From assembly GCA_000482145.1 (NCBI GenBank), contig AUXH01000102.1, positions 1 through 41,073 of the forward strand: DNA of 41,073 nt, in the 5' to 3' direction. This DNA comes from Strigomonas culicis (Eukaryota; Euglenozoa; Kinetoplastea; Trypanosomatida; Trypanosomatidae). The notes beneath the pieces are model-generated. The model worked only from the letters and a program-made list of their open reading frames with translations, was not told the origin of the DNA and did no database searches. Each line of letters starts with the position of its first letter. Within the stretch, counting starts at the first letter, position 1. Shown here in pieces: positions 18,391 through 26,442 of the stretch. The translations under genes were made by a program, and so were the position numbers.

Positions 18391-19886
18391 GCCAGGGTGA
18401 GCGGCCGCCGACGCAGCAGGCGCAGGGGCGGGCCGACGCCATCTCGATCGACCGCACGCACGAGGAGGTGGCCCTGCACGCCAAGCAGACCGACGACATG
18501 CGGGACGAGCAGGTGTACGAGGAGCCGACGCAGGAGGCCGTCCTGAGCTACATGAGCGAGGCCTCCGAGGGCGGCGCCGCCATCACCACCGCCGGCGCCG
18601 CGTCGGTGGCGGAGAAGAAGAAGCGGCAGGAGGAGGCGGAGGCGAGCGACGCGGCGCCGGCGAGCACGGAGCCGGCCACGGCCGGCGCGTGGCAGGCGCG
18701 GCTGCGCGAGGGCCTGGCCGCGGTGGCGGCGCAGGCCGCGCGGCTGCGGCACCTGTGGCAGCTCCTCCGCTCGCCCGCCGCGCGCGAGGCGGCGGAGCGC
18801 AAGCGGCGGACGGAGCACATCGCGGACATCGACGTCGGGTGGCGCGACTACAATGCCGCCGCGATGGGCGGCGACACGTTCCACCTCATCTCGACCGTGC
18901 GCAGCGGCGGCGGCGGGCGGCGCGACGCGCTGCGGCAGCAGCAGGCCGCGGCGCTGCAGCCGCGCTGGACGGCCCGGCTGCAACGGCTGCCACGACGGCT
19001 GCACAAGAGGCTGAAGCGCGCGAACCGGCGGCTGCTGCGCCGGACGATGGCGCTCTACAACGGGCTGCGCGGGCAGCAGCTGCAGGCGGACGACCGCCGC
19101 ACGAAGATTCTGGAGTCCATCGACGAGCTGCTCGCGGACGAGGACGACGACGAGGAGGATGTGCTGCTGATGGTCGGGAGCAGCCAGAAGCTGCTGGCCC
19201 CGCGCGTGGAGCTCACCATCGGCTACCCGGCCGAGTGGATCGACCACTTCGCGGTGGAGCGCTACGGCACCGCGAACGACTTCCACCGCTATCTGACGGA
19301 CTCCGTGTACCACCGCAGCTCGCTGAGCCGGAAGAAGAAGCTGGAGATTGTGCCGCTCGCCTTCGACTTTGACCTGCAGACAGTGCGCGCGGCGAGCGAC
19401 GTGATCACGCAGTACGAGCTCGCGCGCTCCTTCGAACAGCTCTTTGCGCAGCACGACGCGACGCACACCGAGGTGCGGCTGGCGGACCGCCTGCGCGCCG
19501 CGGAGGGCATCCTCGCGGACCTGCCGCCGGAGCTCGTCGCGCTGCTGCACGCGGGCCAGCAGCGGAGCATCCACGACTACCACAACGCCTGGCGCGTCCG
19601 CGATGACGTCATCCGCTCGATAGAGGAGCAGTTCCAGGACATTGACATGCTGGTCGTGCCCCTGCTTGCGACGCCGTACGTGCCGGGCGACGTGCGCACG
19701 ATGCGCTGCCTGCTGCCATTCCACATGGGCGGCCACCCGATGCTTTCCGTGCAGCTGGAGCACCGCGACTACCCCGTCGTACTCGTGGGCGAGCTGGGCC
19801 GCGACGCCGCGCTCATCGAGAACGCAGCCACATTCCTTCAGTTTGTGCGCGGCGTGGCACCGAGCTGGTGGCGCCTGCGTGTGTAA
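17274..19886 (+). CDS. Amidase-signature (GatA/FAAH-like) family protein, probably inactive
   Basis: 870 residues. Residues 185-320 read like the amidase-signature core: VAVVDTLD near 189, GATIVGKLK, AAG, then SLR and FGFKPT. The C-terminus (about 780-865) has the family's usual end: DIDMLVVPLLATPYVPGD, a HMGGHP turn, PVVLVGELGRDAAL. In active members the core has VKDN with the catalytic Lys, GGSSGG with the cis-Ser, and GGSIR with the nucleophile. Here Val192 sits at the Lys position and the GGSSGG block is missing; Ser276 before LR could still match the nucleophile. A large insert (about 345-620) carries a polyQ run and charged helices, so the protein is far longer than the usual 450-600. 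The start at 17274 gives an Arg-rich, acid-free N-terminus (MMRRLPLPQ) that could be a mitochondrial presequence; Met38 at 17385 is an alternative start. Function unknown; a non-enzymatic GatA-like subunit is possible. Confidence 0.6.
18333..18389 (+). repeat. CAG-rich polyglutamine/proline tract
   Basis: Gln codons with a few Pro codons, ending in ten consecutive CAG, inside the large insert of the amidase-like protein and just after a His run. Confidence 0.9.
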
Positions 19887-20387
19887 CCAGGTGAAAGGAA
19901 ATAACGAAGAGATAGGGAGAGAGAGAGAGAAAGAGAGCGAGAGGATGCTTTTTTGTTTTGTGTTGTCGGCGGTACTGTGTACGTTTTGCGTATGTAATAA
20001 AAGGAAAAATAAGAATGTGCACAACATGCATTTTCTTTAAAAAACAATATGCTATGCTCACCTTTTCTTTCTGTCTTTCATGCTGATCTTTCGGACAAGG
20101 ACTACTTGGGTGCACATGCTCTCTTCTTTCCTTTGTTCTCTCATCTCACTCCCATCTTAAAAGTTCAATACATTATTGCTTCCACTTCATTTTTTCCATT
20201 CACGTGCGAGATCGGACGTAAGTGTTTACGTTTCCTTCCCTCTTGCTTCATTCTGTTTCCTTGTCGTAGTCTTTGCTTTTTTCACTGTTTTCTCGATCTA
20301 CGAATTGCTAACGGTCTTTTATTGACCTTTTTTTCGGTTTTTTTTTTTGGTTCATTTCTCCTTGACATTGTGCCCCGTTCACTCCAT
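19887..20387. other. Intergenic/UTR spacer with GA-rich and pyrimidine-rich tracts
   Basis: After the amidase-like stop comes a purine tract of GAGA type (about 19909-19944), then AT-rich sequence, then long pyrimidine tracts leading to the first hydrolase. The hydrolase frame stays open upstream to an ATG at 20049, but that extension translates to a Phe/Ser/Leu-rich stretch typical of pyrimidine tracts and is taken to be untranslated. Nothing else seen. Confidence 0.7.
20231..20269 (+). promoter_or_regulatory. Predicted trans-splice acceptor for hydrolase 1
   Basis: A pyrimidine tract is followed by GTCGTAG, with AG at 20268-20269. No further AG and no ATG occur before the ATG at 20388, giving a leader of 118 nt. 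This decides the start at 20388 over the in-frame ATG at 20049. Confidence 0.6.
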
Positions 20388-21380
20388 ATGACATCCATCG
20401 ACGCTCCGCCGCCCGGGGCCTACGAGAAGTGCCACCCAGGCCCGAACGATCGCTTCGTGTCGGTCGGGCCGTGCGGTCGAACGAACGTGGAAATCGTGCT
20501 CTGCTACCAGACGTTTGGCGACCCCAAGAACCCCTGTCTGCTGCTCGTGCCGGGTCTGGGCGTATCGCTGTACAATTATCGCGAGGCGCTCCTTCAGCAG
20601 TACGTGGCGAAGGGCTTTTACGTGGTGGTGTACGACAACCGCGACAGCGGCTGCTCCACCCACCTGACGAGTTTTGATCCGCCGTTTATTCTGCGTATGA
20701 TACTGCCGACGTGGGCGTCCGTCGGCGAGGGCGAGCCCGCCTACACCCTCGACGACATGGCGCGCGATGGGCTGCGGCTGCTGGACAAGCTGAACATCGA
20801 GAAGGCGCACCTGTTGGGGGCCTCGATGGGCGGCATGATTGTGCAGTGCATGGCACTCCTCGCCCCGGCGCGCGTGCTGAGCCTGAACATTGTATACTCG
20901 CATCATGGCGGCCCAGACGTCAAGCCACAAACGTGGGGCATGAGCCTCGCCATGCTGGAGAAGCCGGCGAGCGACACGCTGAAGGATATTCAGGATTACA
21001 AGGTGCGGTTTGCAGCGTACTTTACGACGGATGTGTACCCCATTGACGAGGCGCTGGTGCGACAGGAGGTTGCCATGCTGGTGCACCGCTGTCCCGATGA
21101 TGCACCATCGGTCGGTCGGCAGATGTGGGCGATCCAGCGCGCGGCGAGTCGGGTGGAGGGGTTGCGAGGACTCAACACGCCGACGCAGCGGAACATTCCT
21201 GTCACCATCATTCACGGGATCGGTGACACGATGGTTCCGGTGGAGAATGGGGTGCAGCTGGCGAAGACGATTGCGCAGTCCAAGCTGGTGGTTTTTGCCG
21301 ATATGGGACACGCCATCCCTCCTGAGCTGTACGACGATTTCGTCGATGAAGTGGGACTGCACTTGTTGCATAGCAAATAA
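20388..21380 (+). CDS. Alpha/beta-hydrolase fold protein, paralogue 1 (tandem copy A)
   Basis: 330 residues from the ATG at 20388, chosen because the predicted splice acceptor lies at 20269. The hydrolase core is complete: LLVPGLG (oxyanion-hole turn, 52-58), VVYDNRDSGCST (80-91), nucleophile elbow GASMGG with Ser146, IIHGIGD with Asp280, and DMGH with His308. The triad therefore looks intact. The DNRDxGxST motif is common in the esterase/methylesterase branch of this fold, but the substrate cannot be read. The lid (about 172-250) is the part that differs most from copy B, which begins 221 nt downstream. Length is normal for a one-domain hydrolase. No signal peptide or membrane segment is visible, so a soluble cytosolic enzyme is inferred. 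Confidence 0.88.
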   Translation: MTSIDAPPPGAYEKCHPGPNDRFVSVGPCGRTNVEIVLCYQTFGDPKNPCLLLVPGLGVSLYNYREALLQQYVAKGFYVVVYDNRDSGCSTHLTSFDPPFILRMILPTWASVGEGEPAYTLDDMARDGLRLLDKLNIEKAHLLGASMGGMIVQCMALLAPARVLSLNIVYSHHGGPDVKPQTWGMSLAMLEKPASDTLKDIQDYKVRFAAYFTTDVYPIDEALVRQEVAMLVHRCPDDAPSVGRQMWAIQRAASRVEGLRGLNTPTQRNIPVTIIHGIGDTMVPVENGVQLAKTIAQSKLVVFADMGHAIPPELYDDFVDEVGLHLLHSK

Positions 21381-21540
21381 GCACTTTTTTTTTGATTTGG
21401 GTGTGCTTGCGCATCTTTCATAGCAAGCCCTCTTTATAGCGGTCACTCGATCTCGCGCTTCCTTTTTTCCTTTCCTCCTCTATACGCACGCCGTCGGTGT
21501 TGCAACTGTGTGTATGGCTGGCTCGCTCTTGCTCTTCAGC

Positions 21541-21580
21541 TCCTGTTGCCACTCTTGATCTGTTCCATCGTCTCCTCTAG
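21541..21580 (+). promoter_or_regulatory. Predicted trans-splice acceptor for hydrolase 2
   Basis: A pyrimidine-rich run ends CGTCTCCTCTAG, with AG at 21579-21580, 20 nt before the ATG at 21601. It is the closest acceptor and leaves no intervening ATG. The 220-nt spacer shows no other feature. Confidence 0.65.
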
Positions 21581-21600
21581 ACTGCATTGTTTCACCTTGA

Positions 21601-22617
21601 ATGACATCCGCTGTGGCTGATGCGGCTGCGGGTGGCGCTGCTCCTCCGCCCGGGGCCTACGAGAAGTGCCACCCACTGCCGAACGATCGCTTCGTGTCGG
21701 TCGGTCGGTGCGGCAGCAGCAACACGGAGATCGTGCTCTGCTACCAGACGTACGGTGACCCCAAGAACCCCTGTCTGCTGCGCGTGCCGGGGCTGGGGTC
21801 TACTCTGTACACCTATGGTCAGGCGCTCCTTCAGCAGTACGTGGCGAAGGGCTTTTACGTGGTGGTGTACGATAACCGCGACAGCGGCTGCTCCACCCAT
21901 TTGTCTAGGCTGAAGCCGCCGTTTGTGGGCCGCCTCGCACTCCCACAGTGGGCGTCCGTCGGCGAGGGAGAGCCCGCCTACACCCTCGACGACATGGCGC
22001 GCGATGGGCTGCGGCTGCTGGACAAGCTGAACATTAAGAAGGCGCACCTGTTGGGCACGTCCATGGGCGGCATGATTGTGCAGTGCATGACGCTCCTCGC
22101 CCCGGCGCGCGTGCTGAGCCTGAGTATCCTCTGCTCGCACCATGGCGGCCGCGGTGCGACGGCGTGCACGGTGTTCACGCGGCCTTCATTCCTGGACAAG
22201 CCGGCGAGCGAGAGCGAGGGTGACCAGCTCGCCTACCAGCTGCGCTACGCGGCGTGGCTGACGACGGACGCGTATCCGGTCGACACGGCCTCGTACGCGG
22301 AGTTTTGCGCGATCCAGCGGCACCGCAACCCGGACGACGCGGATGCGGTACTGCGCCAGAAGTGGGCGATCCAGCGCGCGGCGAGCCGGGTGGAGGGGTT
22401 GCGAGGACTCAACACGGCGACGCAGCGGAACATTCCTGTCACCATCATTCACGGGATGCGCGACGATATCATTCCGGTGGAGAATGGGGTGCAGCTGGCG
22501 AAGACGATTGCGCATTCCAAGTTGGTGCTGTTTGCCAACATGGGACACACCATCCCCCCCGCGCTGTACGACGACGTTGCGAATGAAGTGGGACTGCACT
22601 TGTTGCATAGCAAGTAA
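21601..22617 (+). CDS. Alpha/beta-hydrolase fold protein, paralogue 2 (tandem copy B)
   Basis: 338 residues. It differs from copy A at the extreme N-terminus (eight extra Ala/Gly-rich residues) and in the lid. The triad is intact: Ser154 in GTSMGG, Asp288 in IIHGMRD, His316 in NMGH. The VVYDNRDSGCST motif lies at 88-99, and both proteins end in the same GLHLLHSK. The lid (about 180-258) has a different sequence from copy A: the PDVKPQTWGMSLAML region is replaced by GRGATACTVFTRP. This suggests a changed substrate pocket on a conserved catalytic core. Soluble, with no targeting signal seen. Substrate unknown. Confidence 0.88.
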   Translation: MTSAVADAAAGGAAPPPGAYEKCHPLPNDRFVSVGRCGSSNTEIVLCYQTYGDPKNPCLLRVPGLGSTLYTYGQALLQQYVAKGFYVVVYDNRDSGCSTHLSRLKPPFVGRLALPQWASVGEGEPAYTLDDMARDGLRLLDKLNIKKAHLLGTSMGGMIVQCMTLLAPARVLSLSILCSHHGGRGATACTVFTRPSFLDKPASESEGDQLAYQLRYAAWLTTDAYPVDTASYAEFCAIQRHRNPDDADAVLRQKWAIQRAASRVEGLRGLNTATQRNIPVTIIHGMRDDIIPVENGVQLAKTIAHSKLVLFANMGHTIPPALYDDVANEVGLHLLHSK

Positions 22618-22943
22618 ACAGATTTACCGTTTTTTTTTTGTTGCCATTGAGTTTAAGTCATTGAAGAGTTGGATTCTTCTTTATAGTGCATTTCTGTACC
22701 TTCATACCATGTGAAGGATACTCTATCTGGCCGTTCCTACATTTGCGTCTACTCCCATCTACGTTTTCTTCTTCCCTCTCCGCAAAGAGTAGCATTGATT
22801 GAATATTGCAATTTAATACACACTCCATTGTGTGTGTGTGTGTGCACTTCACGTAAGAAAAAAAAAACGAAAACTAACAAACCCTCTGCCAACACGAGTG
22901 AGGGTATCACAACAGTAAGCACATTGGGCGCCACGCAATCCCC
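22618..22943. other. Intergenic/UTR spacer with GT run
   Basis: AT-rich spacer with a T run near 22630, a (TG)n run at about 22829-22844 and an A run near 22858. No coding potential seen apart from the downstream start. Confidence 0.65.
22752..22787 (+). promoter_or_regulatory. Predicted trans-splice acceptor for the glycosyltransferase gene
   Basis: The pyrimidine tract CCATCTACGTTTTCTTCTTC continues to CCGCAAAG, with AG at 22786-22787. The resulting leader of 156 nt has no ATG before 22944 and includes the GT run. Confidence 0.55.
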
Positions 22944-25562
22944 ATGCCCCTCCCGCTGTCTCGGAAAGGACGTGGTCGCTTTGAGGCATCGCGCCATCGA
23001 TGGCGTCGCATTCTGTTTTGTTTCCTCATGGTGGTGATTGGCACCGGCGTCTTCGTGTTTCTAAACCTGTCTCTGTCGATGTGGAGCACGGCGTTGAACC
23101 GGACCCCTCACGACGCGGCCAAGCGCAGCACGACGAGCAATTCTCTACCCCCTTCCACGACCCTGCCGCCGCCTTCAGAGCTCCCAGAAGAGACGGACTC
23201 CCCGGAGTCCACGGATCCTCCTCCGACGAAGAGGACGCTCCCGCGGACGGCGGAGCGCGCGGCCGGACCCGCTGGGGAGGCAGCCGTTCCGGCCAACCCG
23301 GTGCGGTACCCCGCCCCCCCGCGCGGCCCTGATGACGACCCCGAGGCGCGGGTCTGGTACGACGCCTACACGAGTGTGCTGCATGTGCGGCTGCCGGCCT
23401 ACACGCCGAGCGGCCACAACGAGGGCACGGAGGTCGAGATGCGCTTCCCGCTCATCCACGTCCGCGATCGCACGAGGCGCACCGTCGCGGTGGAGCGCGC
23501 CTACGCGGCGGGGGAGCGGCGCTCGTCGCCCTCCGCCGCCTCGCCGCGCAGCACGAACAGCGAGGAGGGCGACGATGCCTTTGTGCTCCCCCTGACGGTG
23601 CTCGACGCGGCGGTCCGCGCGGACGCGGAGACGCTGCGGGGCACCACCGCGGCGAACCGGGGCAGCCCCTACAAGCGGTGGCAGCGCAAGCTGTCCGTCC
23701 GGGACGCCTTCGAGATCCCCTCGTGGGCGTCGGCCGGGGAGCAGAACACGCTCGACCACGCCTCCATCTTCATCTCCCTCGCCGCGTACCGCGACCGCGA
23801 GTGCGCGGCGACGGCCTACGACCTCCTCACCCGCAGCGCGAGTCCGCACCGGCTCTACTTCGGCATCAGCGACGAGCGCGACGAGGCGGACGAGAAGGGC
23901 GACCTCAGCTGCCTCGCCGGGATCCTCCACGGCGACTACCGGCCCGAGCACAGCATGTCCAGTGAGATGTGGTCCGACTGGCGCCTGGCGGAGGACAAAA
24001 AGACGGAGGCCGGAGCGGCCCGGAAGCAGCGCGACGAGAAGGCCTATGCGGAGCAGCTGCGCCGCTTCAACGCCGCGAGCAAGCAGCTCTCCCCGAAGCA
24101 GGTCGCGCACGTGCAGCGCATGCTCTACGGCGCGTCCCTTCCCCATCAGGCGATGCCGCTCTTCACCGCGTCCTTCACGTGGGAGTCGCTCCTTGAGCAG
24201 CACAACGCCTATTACGAGAAGGCACAGCAGCGGTACGCTGCCGCCGCCGCAACCGGCGCGGCGACGCCGCCGCCTGTGCTGTATAATTTCAGCATCCTGA
24301 AGACCGGCGCGGTGCTGTCGCTGCCGGTGGTGCGGCCGCGCCCCGGCGTCAGCAGTGCGCCAAGCGCGACCGATCGCACGAATGTGGTTCCGCGGCAGAC
24401 GTTCTTCCTGGACGACCACTACGACACAGACAGGATCTTCTGCGTCGGCGGCGAGGTGGAGCTGGCGCGCGACCGCTATCTCCTGGATCAGGACGTGCGG
24501 CTGCGCTACGCGGCGGGTGCGCGCGACGACGGGCCGGTGCCGCGGCTGCGCCGCGGCCGCGGCGGCTCGCAGGAGCGGGCGCTGGAGCCGCTCGCCGGCT
24601 GCCGCGTCACTGCGCGCACGGCGGAGAAGCGCGCTGCGCGCGGCCCGACCTACGGCCGCTACGTCACTTCGCTCTTCTACTTCAACCAGGACTTCTACAT
24701 GATGATCGACTCGCACTCCCGCTTCGCGCCGCACTTCGACCGCAAGTTCATCGTCAACACGTTCCAGGTCGCCCACCGCGGCGTCCTGTCGCACTACCCG
24801 AACGGCTACGTGCCGAGCGCGCCGGCGGGCGAGTTTGACAAGACGGACGTGATGCGCATGTGCACGGCGCAGGTGCTCAGCAACGGCATGCCCAAGCTCG
24901 GCGCGCGCTGGCGCCCGTTCGAGACCGCGCCCATCCCCGAGGCCTTCGCGGCCGCCGGCTTTCTCTTCGGGGACGCGCAGTACGTCCTCGACGTGCCTTT
25001 CGACCCGCTGCTGCCGTACCTCTTCGATGGGGAGGAGATCATGTACTCCGCGCGGCTCTGGACGAACGGGTGGAACATCCTGTGCCCGTCCAGCGGCCTC
25101 GTCTTCCATTACTACGGCCGCGCGACGGACCACCGCGACTGGCGGGATAACCACAACGCGAAGCAGCTGCGCGGGGCCTCGGAGCGGCGCGTGCTGTACC
25201 TGCTCCAGCGCTACCACCCGTGGGCGCAGACGATGGAGCAGTACGCCGCCGGTGTCAGCAAGGCGCAGAAGGAGGGAAAGGTGACGCAGCCGCCGCCGGC
25301 CTACGAGAGCCCGGCGACGCGCCGCATCGTGACGGACGCGATGGCCGAAAAGGTGCCATACTACACCGCCTTCAAGAAGTACTTTGGCATCGGCGACGCG
25401 CGCTCGCTGGAGGACTACTGGGAGTTCACGGAGCTGACGGACAAACATATCACGAAGCGGGACAATGAGCATCGCTGGATGGGCGGCGAGGGACTGTGCG
25501 CGCGGAAGGTGGAGGATGACGACGTTGACAGCAACGACGACGATGACGACGACAACGACTAA
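22944..25562 (+). CDS. Type II membrane GlcNAc-transferase-like glycosyltransferase (GT60 / Skp1-GnT family)
   Basis: 872 residues. A short basic N-terminal tail is followed by one hydrophobic span (about 23-43, ILFCFLMVVIGTGVFVFLNL) and a Pro/Thr/Ser-rich stem to about 120, which is the plan of a Golgi type II glycosyltransferase. The catalytic part starts at about 275 with IFISLAAYRDRECAATAYDL, the family's opening strand. The metal-binding DxH is present as MMIDSHSRF (Asp589, His591). Later come AGFLFGDAQYVLDVPFDP, FDGEEIMYSARLWTNGW (about 694-710) and HYYGR (about 723). GT60 enzymes add GlcNAc to hydroxyproline of Skp1 or, in Trypanosoma cruzi, alpha-GlcNAc to Thr of mucins. A Golgi O-glycosylation role is inferred; the acceptor is unknown. 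The protein ends in an Asp-rich tail. The insert at 310-430 is longer than in the short family members. Confidence 0.85.
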   Translation: MPLPLSRKGRGRFEASRHRWRRILFCFLMVVIGTGVFVFLNLSLSMWSTALNRTPHDAAKRSTTSNSLPPSTTLPPPSELPEETDSPESTDPPPTKRTLPRTAERAAGPAGEAAVPANPVRYPAPPRGPDDDPEARVWYDAYTSVLHVRLPAYTPSGHNEGTEVEMRFPLIHVRDRTRRTVAVERAYAAGERRSSPSAASPRSTNSEEGDDAFVLPLTVLDAAVRADAETLRGTTAANRGSPYKRWQRKLSVRDAFEIPSWASAGEQNTLDHASIFISLAAYRDRECAATAYDLLTRSASPHRLYFGISDERDEADEKGDLSCLAGILHGDYRPEHSMSSEMWSDWRLAEDKKTEAGAARKQRDEKAYAEQLRRFNAASKQLSPKQVAHVQRMLYGASLPHQAMPLFTASFTWESLLEQHNAYYEKAQQRYAAAAATGAATPPPVLYNFSILKTGAVLSLPVVRPRPGVSSAPSATDRTNVVPRQTFFLDDHYDTDRIFCVGGEVELARDRYLLDQDVRLRYAAGARDDGPVPRLRRGRGGSQERALEPLAGCRVTARTAEKRAARGPTYGRYVTSLFYFNQDFYMMIDSHSRFAPHFDRKFIVNTFQVAHRGVLSHYPNGYVPSAPAGEFDKTDVMRMCTAQVLSNGMPKLGARWRPFETAPIPEAFAAAGFLFGDAQYVLDVPFDPLLPYLFDGEEIMYSARLWTNGWNILCPSSGLVFHYYGRATDHRDWRDNHNAKQLRGASERRVLYLLQRYHPWAQTMEQYAAGVSKAQKEGKVTQPPPAYESPATRRIVTDAMAEKVPYYTAFKKYFGIGDARSLEDYWEFTELTDKHITKRDNEHRWMGGEGLCARKVEDDDVDSNDDDDDDND

Positions 25563-25616
25563 GAAGGCACATCGACAGGGCGCACACCAACTAGTAGGGA
25601 GAGTACAATGGTAATG

Positions 25617-25641
25617 TATATATATATATATATATATATAT
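25617..25641. repeat. (TA)12 microsatellite
   Basis: A perfect alternating TA run 55 nt after the glycosyltransferase stop codon, in its presumed 3' UTR. Confidence 0.95.
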
Positions 25642-26313
25642 TAAAATAAACATGGTCGCATTCTTCAGCAGTAAGAATCATCATAATAATTAGCATAATA
25701 ATAAACACGTTCCTTTTGGTTCCTTCTTTGACCCCAAGAGCTCAACCCGCTCGCGGGCCTACGCCCTACCCCCACTTGGAGGTATCTGTGTATCGCACTT
25801 TGCGTGAGACACGAGCGCGTACATCTGAAGACGGTCGTATGATTGCATAGCTCTTCTCGCAGGCCACTTGCCGCCCTCACAGGGGTGCCTCGTGCTTCTC
25901 TTTTTCTGTAATTCTTGTCTTAATTCCTTCTTAGTGTCTATGTTCTCGTCTTCTTCTAGGAATCAAGATGCTGCATTGTTATAATACATATATGTGATTC
26001 CGTATACCGTTGCAGCAGTTTCTCGTGACTATCTACTTTTTTTTTCCCCACTATTCTTCACCTTCTGTCCCTCTGACCTCTTGTGGTAAGGCCTGTTTGC
26101 TCTTTTGGCCGTGTGGAGTCCTTTTTTTTTTACCATTCATTCCTTTCTCTCCTGTTCGCGTTCTGCTATCTTCTTTTTTTTCTCTTGTTCCATGCTAAGC
26201 CCTCGTAAATAGTAAAATCGAAAAAAACTATTTCGAATAGTAGAAAGGGAGAAAAGAAAGCCAACTTTCTCTCTGAATAATCAACATCGAAGTAATAATA
26301 ATAAAAAACAATA

Positions 26314-26438
26314 GTTTTTTTTTCTCTCTTTATTGTAAAATCGTACAGAAAAAAGAAAAGAAAAAGCAATCAAATCTCTTTTGTTTTTCCTTTTTCCTTT
26401 TCTTTCCTTCTTTCCTTCTTTTATTTTATTCTATTTTC
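26314..26438 (+). promoter_or_regulatory. Polypyrimidine region and trans-splice signals for the kinesin-like gene
   Basis: A first tract (TTTTTTTTTCTCTCTTTATTG) is followed by CGTACAG, with AG at 26347-26348, giving a leader of 94 nt. A second, stronger tract (about 26375-26436) runs right up to the ATG with no AG in between. The first AG after it is at 26457-26458, already inside the coding region, so start-site choice is uncertain. Confidence 0.5.
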
Positions 26439-26442
26439 AAAT

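Larger units (their letters stand above)
20388..22617 (+). repeat. Tandem duplication of an alpha/beta-hydrolase gene
   Basis: Two units, 20388-21380 and 21601-22617, share long stretches of near-identical DNA including synonymous sites. These cover the 5' third (from the GGGGCCTACGAGAAG region) and the last 250 nt (from the ATCCAGCGCGCGGCGAG region). The lid-coding middle is clearly more divergent. Confidence 0.85.
25563..26442. other. Long AT-rich intergenic/UTR region
   Basis: 880 nt without a credible gene. It contains the (TA)n run, several T runs near 26038, 26122 and 26175, a small hairpin (ACTATT-TCG-AATAGT near 26228) and, in the last 70 nt, an almost pure pyrimidine tract. Short open frames here are AT-biased and unlike the neighbouring genes. 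Confidence 0.65.

Noticed and set aside
17349..20027. 892-codon minus-strand open frame over the amidase-like gene
   Set aside because: The + strand frame carries the amidase-signature motifs and the splice-acceptor context; the minus frame is Arg/Leu/Val-rich without motifs.
20049..20387. N-terminal extension of hydrolase 1 back to the ATG at 20049
   Set aside because: The extra residues come from pyrimidine tracts (Phe/Ser/Leu-rich). The predicted splice acceptor at 20269 removes them, and the paralogue at 21601 starts with matching sequence.
21372..21380. C-terminal HSK of the tandem hydrolases as a PTS1 signal
   Set aside because: The last residue is Lys, not Leu or Met, so it does not meet the PTS1 consensus.
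23175..25472. 765-codon minus-strand open frame over the glycosyltransferase gene
   Set aside because: Antisense shadow; the + strand has a membrane anchor and GT60 motifs.
26220..26240. Small hairpin as a bacterial-type terminator or RNA gene
   Set aside because: Only a six-pair AT-rich stem in an AT-rich spacer; likely by chance.
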